DNA from: Mermis nigrescens
Lineage: Eukaryota; Nematoda; Enoplea; Mermithida; Mermithidae
Assembly: GCA_036768485.1 (NCBI GenBank)
Contig: JAVLUZ010000142.1
Span: forward strand, 5,526,581-5,590,580
Direction: 5' to 3'
Length of the DNA stretch: 64,000 nucleotides
The position numbers were made by a program, and so were the translations under genes. The notes beneath the pieces were generated by a model. The model was not told where the DNA came from, searched no databases, and saw only the letters and a list, made by a program, of their open reading frames with translations. This document shows, one piece after another, positions 55,869 through 64,000 of this stretch. Numbering within the stretch: the first letter of the stretch is position 1; each line of letters opens with the position of its first letter.

Positions 55869-56439
55869 CTTCGGTTTTTAATTTTTGTTCGTTGAGCATT
55901 TATTTGCCCCAGAGGGGCATCAGGGTACTTTTCCGTAATTCATGTATTTTTATTTTTTGTAATTGTATTTTTTTGTTTGCTATTTATATTTTTGTTTATC
56001 GCATTTTTCAATATTATCCGCAATAATTGTATTTTTTAAATTTTTTTAAATATTTTTATGTTATAGCGTTTTTTCAGAAATAATAAAATGAAAAAAAAGA
56101 AAAAGTGGCTAGTGATGCTTCAGGACGTCCACGTTCGTGCTAGCTGGGATCATGGGTGCACTCTGTGCATTCATGATGCAGACACTGAAGCAACAGATAG
56201 GGGGACTCAGCAAAAATAAAATGGTGGGATACCCTAGTGTAAAAAGAAAAAATGGTCGGGTCTTACTTTTATACGTCTATCCAAAGAAAAAAGTGAAAAA
56301 CGGCGGTCTACATGCTCATCAATGCAGGAGGCCATGGACCTAGGCTATGAATACATAATTTTAGATAAGTGAAATAAAAACGGTCGGGTCTTAGTTCGCC
56401 ACCGAGTGGCTTAAGCCCGCTGCGCCTACGACAAGGCGC
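55869..56439. other. Stretch without recognised features
   Basis: AT-rich, then short G-rich repeats (AATGGTCGGGTCTTA, ACGGTCGGGTCTTA). No gene seen. Confidence 0.4.
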
Positions 56440-57060
56440 CCGACCATGCAACAGGTCTTACCTTTCTTCGTCCCGTTTTCTTCTTACTAAAAAACAAAAG
56501 TGTAAACACTTTACACTCCCTGTTTTCGGACCCTCTCCCCCAGGTACCACAGGAGGGGGTATGGGCTCACACTTTACACTGGTCCCCCCAAAATACAACA
56601 ATACTCTCTTACCCCTCACCCATAACTTATATTGCCTTTGTTTCGGAAAAAGTTGTACCGAAACCAGCTTTTACTGTAGAACCCACTTTTTTCAGGACCC
56701 CTTAGACATACTGACGGGTCCGGGCACGTCTTACCAACACCCCCACCCCCGGGCAGGTCTCACCTCCTACCCTGAAAATTTGAGCCCGGTCCGACCACTA
56801 GCTCTCGAGGTAAACACCCTTCAGATTTTTACCCATGGGAAAATTCTCCCCAGGGAGATTTCATCCCCCTCCCAATGATCGGCGCCCCTGACCCTCCTGG
56901 CTGAACCCGGATGGCTCCTTGGGCGTGCTCGGGTATGTCCCGCCCTTTGCTCCCTGGCTTTTTTCTCAGGGAGCAGATTATGACGTCATCGCCTATCTTT
57001 TAACACTATACACGCTATAAGATGTGAGTCTAGGGAGACACGGTATACTACTCACCGGCC
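56440..57060. repeat. LTR-like sequence, partner of 49069-49605
   Basis: Contains CCTGAAAATTTGAGCCCGGT, a hairpin (GCTCCCTGGC ... TCAGGGAGC), GCTATAAGATGTGAG and GGTATACTACT in the same order as the partner. Divergence is too high for the two LTRs of one recent insertion. Confidence 0.5.
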
Positions 57061-57194
57061 ATCTACAATTTATACCGTATGGCGCTGGTCCAGTGGTGGG
57101 ATTGCTGCCCAGCCGGTGAGACTCTCTACGAAAAGATGCGATTTTTACCTATTGCTTTACCTCGTATATTTCTTGCGCTAAGAAGACTTGCATG

Positions 57195-57423
57195 CATACC
57201 TGGGCGTGGGGATGGGGGGTATGCACCCCATCCCCCGAGAAACCAAAATACCCCCAGAATTCGATTTTTTTTGTTTTTTCTCGCAATTTTTTGATGTCAA
57301 TGGATAGTGGTCGATGAGAAACGTTGAAATATGGTGTTTTTCCGCCATACCACCATTTTTAAAGCCATTCTTTGACCTTTGAAAAATCTTGCACCCTCAG
57401 AATTTTGGTGCTGTCCACGTATG
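57195..57423 (+). mobile_element. F1 MITE copy
   Basis: Begins CATACCTGGGCG, ends CTGTCCACGTATG, flanks CTTGCATG / CTAGCACG (6/8). Confidence 0.78.
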
Positions 57424-57431
57424 CTAGCACG

Positions 57432-59650
57432 GTATGAAGAGCGAAGGATGGATTACAAGGGACAAATTAATTGAGGGATGATCTGAGACGACCAGGTTAT
57501 GAGGTGAAGGTGGAAGGAATAATTGAAAATGCAAGCAAGATATATTCGCACTAGTGAGCTTCCTAGGAATAATTACTGCTACATTTTATTTTATTTTAAT
57601 TCAGCAGAACATTACTGCATGCGGCCAGCCTCCATTTTATTAGTCAGTAGATAACTACGCATACAACAGAAAGCAAAAAATATATAAAAGACCCGTAAAA
57701 ATACAAACGAAGAATGACTGCATTAAAGGCAATAATAACATTCCGACAAATCCACAAAAAAGCCAAACAGAGCAGTAAAATCACACGGCGTACTTATTTT
57801 TTATTAGAATGACCGGACAGGCGAAATTAGAATCAATCTATCAAGATATTTTCCAAAAGAAAATGAAAGCATTTGTACGAATACACGGTGATTATCAAAG
57901 CAAATATTTTATAATAGCTATTATCCATAGCCCCACACTCTTCTTAAAAATCATGCTAAAGCAAAGCAAAACCGAATTTCATGCATCTATTTATTTGGTC
58001 ATTTTCATGAATCATTCAAAACCATGCCGGCCGACCCGCAGAATAAACAATTTTAAAGTTTTGAGCTGCTTAAGATTTTCTTCAGTAATAATTACTTGTC
58101 AATTTCCAAAAGTTGCAGCGATGACAGGAGCATTTCATAAATTAAAGCGTGAGACGACGACTGATTAGAAATCTTAAAAGATTTTAAATTGATCACAACA
58201 CACAAACATTTACGTGCATACATTAAATGAGTTCACTTTGCAATTAACGGGTTAGGTGCACAATCAAAAATACGTGAAATAAAAGCATAAGTCGCAACAA
58301 TTGATTAGAAACGATGGCATGGGAGTCCGAATCTGGCTTCTCGTAAAATCAAAAAAAATCTTGTTCAAATTTTCCAATTTCAATAGATAAAGCTTGCCTA
58401 GAAACGTCGAAATATGATTTTTGTACCTAACACCAATTCTCAGCATTGAGGGATCTAGAATTCTCCTACGGAGCGGGGGCAGTACATACAAGAGAAGGGT
58501 GGGGGGCGGTACATACAAGAGCATGGAGAATGAGGGAAGTATTAGCCCCCCTGAGCTCTGAAAAACTGATAGCTAGCTATACAGCCATTTTGGCTGAAAA
58601 ACCATTGCTATATAGCCTTTTTGGGTTTCGAAAATTAGCTGTATAGCCTTTTTGGGCTCAAAAAACTAAGGGATGTCCCGGGGCAGATTTTCTAGCCGGG
58701 GCTTATCCTCCGGCACCGAGGTCGGGGCAAAGTGTCATATATACTAATGTATGCACACCCAACAAGCTTGTATTTAAGATCATAATAGTATTTTCTGCAA
58801 ATTGTGCCTATTAATATAAGTGCAAACATGGGATCTTATGAAGTCTTTAAATTAAAAAATGTATGAGTAAAATATAGCTCTTTCCCGACTCCAAAATGGG
58901 CTAAATAGCTGGTTTTCTGAGCCTATATAGCTGATTTTTTGAGCTCAAAAAAGGCTATAGAACCGTTTTTACGAAACACATAGCTATCTACCAATTTTTG
59001 GTTTTCACCCCGCTAAAAATTTGACTTCGCGCACCTATGGGACAGTATCCTAACTTTTGCAAAAAACAGTGGAAAATAGGTCCAAAACTTTGCCCTTCGC
59101 GAAGGGAATAGCGTTTTTTCGACGTTTTGCGTTGTCTATTTTTATTTGAAATCGCTTTGGCGCAGAACGTTTCAAAAAATTTTAAAATTTTCGACAATTT
59201 TTGCTCGAAAAAATCATTAAATTTCTTTGATTTTAGCGAAAATCTAGCGCGAAGCGCCGAAAAAAAGTGAAATTAAAGCTGAAGAACGTTTGAATTACTG
59301 CCCTATCTCCTGCTTAGTTTGACGTAGAATGTCGAAAACTTTTAAAAATATTGCTAGAAAATAGAAGAAAACCATGATAAAAAAGCTGTTTTTGCTCTTA
59401 AAATCGTTTTGAAATCTATTCCCTGAGCAAAAATATGTTTTTCGAGCCGCCAAAAATAAAAATAAATGTCTTTAAGGTATTTTCCAAGGCGAAGCGCCGG
59501 AAAAATTTGAGAGCAAATATATATTCATTCTTTATCTTGCAAATTATTTTAGGCCGATGGGGGGTCGCCCCCTTTAGGCCATCTAAAATTTTCAGCCTTT
59601 TATAAACTTTGGAAATCATAGTAGTTACTCCAAAGCTTAAGCGCCAGACT
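57432..59650. other. Long stretch without a recognised gene
   Basis: A 119-codon frame at 57809-58168 has no motif and no clear splice sites. Bases 58550-58980 carry repeated TATAGCCTTTTTGGGCTC-type units, the kind also seen at 44940-45030 and 45866-46090, interrupted by a short GGGGC-rich hAT-like fragment at about 58675-58740. A hairpin motif lies at 59245 and another at about 59490. Confidence 0.4.
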
Positions 59651-59666
59651 TTTTAATACATGCAAT

Positions 59667-60833
59667 CAAGCTCGTATCCAGGATTTTATTTCGGGGGAGG
59701 GGCCGAAAATTTTTGAGACCAGATATCTCGAGAACCATTAGGAGATAGGCGAAAATAAAGACAGTTCTGAGCGTATCTCGGCGAGCTCCTATACAACGGT
59801 GAAGAAAAAATTTCAACAAAAAAATTTAAAAAATTTTCACTTTATTTCATTTTGATATACAGCAAATTTATCATTTAAGCTGATTTTCTCATCACCTAAT
59901 CGGCGAATTATTTCTTATCTCTTGCCTTTGTACTTAATCATTGTGCTTTACAGAGAAAAACAATACGGATAATTAATCATTCGGCGCGAAGCGCCGAAAA
60001 AATTGACATGATCTGCATATCAACCTCAAATTTGAGCGGTTTTGAGCGGACTTGAAGACAAAAAAACGTATATAAACAATAGATACGGCGCGAAGCTGAA
60101 AAATTTCATGTTTCCCATGTCATAACTCAAATTTGAGCTGTTTTGAGTGAGCTAGAAGGCAAAAACTATAACTAAACAATGAATCCGGCGCACAGCGCTA
60201 GAAAAAATTGACATGCTCTCTATATCTAACTCTAATTTGAGCAATTTTTAGCGGTTCAGAAGACAAAACTATACGTAAACAATAAATCCGGCGCGAATCG
60301 TCGGAAAATTTTGAGTTTACTAGCTAAAAAGTACGCTAAAAACCTGTTTAGGCGCTGTTTCAGACGCGCTTCGCCAATTTTTCATTCTTCCCTTCGGGGG
60401 ACCCTTGAGAGAAGCAAAAATTTTTCCCCATTTCGGGGGGGGGCAGGCCCCCGCCCCCTGGATGCAGGCCTGTTCCCATGTCATAACTCATATTTGAGCT
60501 GTTTTGAGTGAGCTAGAAGGCAAAAACTATAGCTAAACAATGAATCCGGCGCAAAGCGTTAGAAAAAATTGACATACTCTCTATGTCTAACTCAAATTTG
60601 AGCGAAATTCAGCGGTTTAGAAGACAAAACCTTGCATAAACAATAAATCCGGCGCGAAGCGCCGGAAAATTTTGTGTTTTCTAGCTCAAAAGTACGCTAA
60701 AAACCTGTTTTGGCGGTGTTTCAGACCAACTTCGCCAATTTTTTCATTTTCCCCTTTGGGGGACCCATGGGAAAAACAAAAATTTTTCCCATTTCGGGGG
60801 GGGCAGCCCCCCTCCACCCTAGATACGGGCCTG
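59667..60833. mobile_element. hAT-like element with a 361-bp tandem duplication
   Basis: Begins CAAGCTCGTATCCAGG, ends CTAGATACGGGCCTG, exact flanks CATGCAAT at 59659-59666 and 60834-60841. From CATGTCATAACTCA at 60116 a 361-bp unit is repeated at 60477, right to the element end. It carries five or six hairpin motifs (for example GGCGCGAAGCGCCG at 59981 and about 60650). Confidence 0.87.
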
Positions 60834-60841
60834 CATGCAAT

Positions 60842-61290
60842 TTCGACTATTTACGTTTTTCCGCATTTTGTCCAATAACGAAAAAAGCTTGACGAGGAGG
60901 ACACCAAACTAGGTTTTTGTCCGAACAATTAATCTATTTTGAGATCACTATCTATTTTTTGAACCTACGCAATGTGTTAATCACAGGATAAATCTTCTTT
61001 TTATTGCTAAGATAGTATAATTAAGCTAGCTTTAATTCTGACTAGACTTTAGTCGATTTATCCAAACACATATCTGCAAACTTTATGCTAAATGCGAACA
61101 AACGAACAAATTCTCTAGCGATTTGCATAGGTTGAATCCAAGAGTAGCCAATAAATAATGAAAATTTAAAACCAAATACCTACATAACTCGGATTCCGAA
61201 GTAATAAAGTAATACGTAACGCATTAATGAATTGAATTTCGTCGAAAAGGGAGAATAATAGCAAACACGTCATCGTGATCATGATAACGA
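60842..61290. other. Stretch without recognised features
   Basis: AT-rich; no exon or bounded element. Confidence 0.45.
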
Positions 61291-61298
61291 CGATCTAT

Positions 61299-61739
61299 CA
61301 ATGTCTTTTTTCTGTACAAGGTCCGTTTGTACATGTACAAAGATGGTCCCTAAAAGTCGTTGCACATTTTGTACACACATATTTTTGGGTACTCTAATAC
61401 GGTACATTAGCGATTTTAGTGTGGTAAAAACAGAGTTGTTCGACCTTTGGTAGTATATTTTAGCTAATTTTTGAGGGCAAAAATCACTAATAATCGTCTC
61501 AAAACGGCGCGAAGCGAAAAAATTTGACATGCTTCCTTTCAAAATGCACTTCCTGACATTACAAAGATATATAGAACACACAATTACAGATTTCGGCGCG
61601 AAGTGCCGAAAATTTTGCGAATTTCAAACCTTTTTTGCAGTTTTTGTCTTCCCGAAAATCTTTGTACATGTACAAAGACGGTCCCCAAAAGCGTTTTTAC
61701 ATCGGGAAACATCTTTGCCGAATACAAAAAAAAACCGTG
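61299..61739 (+). mobile_element. TGTACAAAG-family MITE
   Basis: Begins CAATGTCTTTTTTCTGTACA, ends AAAAAAAACCGTG, flanks CGATCTAT / CGGTCTAT (7/8). Two hairpin motifs inside (about 61505 and 61600). Confidence 0.82.
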
Positions 61740-61805
61740 CGGTCTATGCAAATCGTAAGCGTATGATTGAGAAAGGCTTTCTAACAAACATGCACACGAG
61801 GGACG

Positions 61806-62067
61806 CACACGTGGGCGTGGAAGGGGGAGGTTGGGGGTATTCACCCCTTCCCAGAAGGCCGAATACCCCCACCCACAAAAAACCGAAATACCCCCTCCCA
61901 GTTTCAATTTTTGAAATTTGTTTTCATGATTTTTCAATGCCAACGGATAGTGTTCGATGAGAAACGTTTAAATATTGCGTTTTTTCGCCATACCACCATT
62001 TTTAACGCCATTTTTTGACCTTTAAAAATTCTTGCCTCCCCCAGAACTTAGGTGCTGCCCACCGATG
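61806..62067 (+). mobile_element. F1 MITE copy
   Basis: Begins CACACGTGGGCG, has the core GATAGTGTTCGATGAGAAACG and ends GCTGCCCACCGATG; it adjoins a 12032-type copy (62068-62273), so no clean duplication was found. Confidence 0.75.
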
Positions 62068-62273
62068 ATGGGGACCCCCAACCAAAAACGGTCGCCTCCC
62101 TGATACCCCAAATAATAAATTCACCCGCTTCTCTTTGGAAAAAACTTGTGTTTCATTGCCATTTTTAGGTGTTTTTTCCGCTATTTCAAGCCAAAAATTA
62201 ATGGTCATTTACCATACCACTCCCCTCTTGAAAAAGTCAGAAAACTCCGTTCTGAAATTTCGAGCTATTACAC
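62068..62273. repeat. 12032-family MITE, left end replaced by F1
   Basis: GGGGACCCCCAACCAAAAACGG to CGAGCTATTACACGTCTG matches the family; its terminal GTCTGCTT was then hit by the element at 62282. Confidence 0.6.
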
Positions 62274-62281
62274 GTCTGCTT

Positions 62282-62742
62282 CAGTGTTTTTTGTTGTTGT
62301 ACAAGGTCCGTTTGTACATGTACAAAGATGGTCGCCAAAAGTCTTTGTATGTACATTTTGTACATGCAAATTTTTGTGTACTATAATAATATGGTAGAGT
62401 AGCGATTTTAGTGTGGTGGTAAAATGGGTTTTTTTGACCTTTGACAGTGTATTTTAGTAAATTTCTGGGTTTCTGTCGCCAAAAATTACTAAAAATTGTC
62501 TCAAAAAGGCGCGAAGCGCCGAAAAATTTGACATTTTCCCATTCTAAATGCAAAATCTGCCATTTTAAAGATATATTGGACAAACAATTACTCATTTCGA
62601 CGCGAAGCGCCGAAAATTTTTGGGAATTTCACACATTTTTAAAATTTTTGTCTTTCCAAAACTCTTTGTACATGTACAAAGACGGTCCTGAAAAGTCTTC
62701 GTACATCGGGAAAAATCTTTGCCGAATACAAAAAAAACCGTG
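62282..62742 (+). mobile_element. TGTACAAAG-family MITE with exact duplication
   Basis: 461 bp from CAGTGTTTTTTGTTG to AAAAAAAACCGTG, exact flanks GTCTGCTT at 62274-62281 and 62743-62750. Best reference copy: TTTGTACATGTACAAAG palindromes near both ends and two hairpin motifs (62509, about 62600). Confidence 0.92.
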
Positions 62743-62780
62743 GTCTGCTTCCCAGCGAAAAGCGAATATTGTCGGGTGAA

Positions 62781-63008
62781 CTAAAACCACGTATACTGCT
62801 GGTCATTTGGATAAACTTCTCTCAACCAAGGTCTCATTACGTAAAGTTCGCCGTCGAAATATTCGAAATAGTTATCCAACAGAGCGTGCACGATTTGAGT
62901 GTTCTTTAGAACTTCAATGTTTTCCTGCACGACGTAACCAACTTGAGGTACTGTAGACATAGTATGCGTATCCAGTAACACTGCGTAGTTTGGGTCTTCG
63001 TTCCATTG
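62781..63008 (-). CDS. Unrecognised host exon, probably 3'-terminal
   Basis: Acceptor TGTATTTACAG precedes 75 codons and TAG. The product begins QWNEDPNYAVLLDTHTMSTV, includes NIEVLKNTQIVHALLDNYFE and ends NDQQYTWF. Balanced composition and codon-like structure in unique sequence argue for a real exon of a minus-strand gene whose other exons lie beyond the right edge. I do not recognise the family; no signal peptide or membrane segment is visible in this part. Confidence 0.55.
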   Translation of the reverse strand, partial: QWNEDPNYAVLLDTHTMSTVPQVGYVVQENIEVLKNTQIVHALLDNYFEYFDGELYVMRPWLREVYPNDQQYTWF

Positions 63009-63039
63009 CTGTAAATACAGATAACACATAGAGCGCTGT

Positions 63040-64000
63040 TATATAAGCAAACACAACCCCATATCCATGAGGGGACAAGAGGGGGAGTTGCCCACCCCCC
63101 CGAAACCAATTTTTTTGTTTCTCACAAGGGTCCCAAAGTAAGAAATGAAAAATTCTCGAAGTGCATTTGAAAGGTAGCCAAAACAGCTTTTTGTGTACTT
63201 TTGAACTTGTAAACGCAACATTTTCCGGCGCCTCGCGCCGGATGTTTTCTTTCAATATAGATTTTGTCTTTTGAACCGTTCGAATTTGAGTATGACATGG
63301 AGAAAATGCCAAATATTTCAGGCGCTTCACGCCGAATCACTAATTTTCTAGTTATTTTTCTGTGCAGAGCACAAACATTGAGTACAAATACGAAAAACAA
63401 ATCGTTTATGGACTTGGCGATGAGAAATCAGTTGCGTAGATAGTTTAAGAGATAGATTTTTCTGTGTATAACTAATAAAGTAAGGAATGTTTAATTCTTT
63501 TAGAAATTTTTCTTCATTATTGTGTAGGGCTCGTTAAAAAGTGTTCCAAAATGCCCTTATTTTTGACTATTGTCTAATGGTCCTCGAGATGACTGACTTT
63601 CAAATCTTTTCGTTCCCCCCAAAACAAAATCCTGGCCACGGGCCTGAATTTAATTGATCTTTTAAGGGTATCACACCCCAGAAAAGTTTTCACCCTCCCC
63701 GGAATTGCGATAGGCTTCTCTAATTAAACAAACGAGAACGTCGTCAAAAAGAAAATATCTTTAAAAAGTTGAACGTCTATACATATGTTTGTGTTGTTCA
63801 TATTGCGATTATTGAAAATTTATCATCAAAATTCGTATTGACCATAGAAAAATATCTCAATTTTTCAATGCTCCAAGATACTTTTTCGAATCGCTAAGCA
63901 ACGTTTTTAAACCCCAGTCATTGACCACTGTGTAACAAGATTACGTAAGATTTTTTAAGATTTCTAATACATACATAACTTGAATATTTCTGAAAAGTAC
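63040..64000. other. Right edge, repeat fragments only
   Basis: Fragments with hairpin motifs (TTCCGGCGCCTCGCGCCGG about 63224; GGCGCTTCACGCCG about 63323) and a hAT-like right end (CCTGGCCACGGGCCTG about 63632). No exon seen. Confidence 0.4.

Noticed and set aside
57809..58168. 119-codon plus-strand frame
   Set aside because: No recognisable motif, Ile/Phe/Lys-rich composition typical of AT-rich DNA, no splice context.

Overview
This is a eukaryotic, AT-rich window, most probably from an insect. It has split genes with GT-AG introns, CID and PIR1-type phosphatase exons, CR1-like and Ty3-like retrotransposon fossils, and a very high density of small DNA transposons. I cannot name the species; a sap-sucking hemipteran is only a guess. 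No bacterial-type operons, rRNA or CRISPR arrays are visible.

Two host genes were recognised by assembling short exons. (1) On the minus strand from 20865 down to 2979 (perhaps 1378) lies a DUSP11/PIR1-type RNA 5'-triphosphatase gene. Eight exons join in phase, with the P-loop [10 protein letters not shown] in the exon at 12368-12475. The first coding exon was not found. (2) On the plus strand at 43613-46480 lies the start of a PCF11-like mRNA 3'-end processing factor. Its CID domain is spread over three exons, and the rest of the gene was not found. A third, unrecognised exon is at 62781-63008 on the minus strand.

The rest is mostly transposons. At least a dozen families of small elements start with CA or TA, have short imperfect terminal inverted repeats and carry 8-bp target duplications, many of them exact. 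This is the hAT signature, and one element (39949-41457) still holds a broken hAT transposase C-terminus. The commonest family, called F1 here (about 260 bp, ends CACACCTGGGC / CATACGTGGGC), occurs about 18 times. Elements are nested up to three deep. Retroelements are a broken CR1-like LINE (about 23.3-26.25 kb), several copies of a roughly 1-kb LTR (27.5, 32-33.2, 34.95 and 53.7-55.87 kb), and a gag-protease fossil on the minus strand (53.14-49.6 kb) next to one of those LTRs.

Layout: 0-4.2 kb F1 cluster and last PIR1 exons; 4.3-20.9 kb PIR1 exons in transposon-filled introns; 21-23 kb CCAA repeats and nested hAT copies; 23.3-26.3 kb LINE; 27.5-36 kb LTR copies, hAT element, palindrome array and minisatellite; 36.8-39.2 kb GGAAATGG repeat block; 39.9-42.1 kb hAT elements; 43.6-46.5 kb PCF11 exons; 46.7-48.9 kb nested hAT pair, then a 100-N gap; 49.1-57.1 kb gag-pro fossil and LTR-like sequences; 57.2-64 kb more small elements and one unrecognised exon.

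A recurrent feature that crosses family boundaries is a GC-rich hairpin, CGGCGC-GAA-GCGCCG followed by AAAATTTT. It occurs some forty times in exact or diverged form and contains the unusually stable DNA mini-hairpin GCGAAGC.
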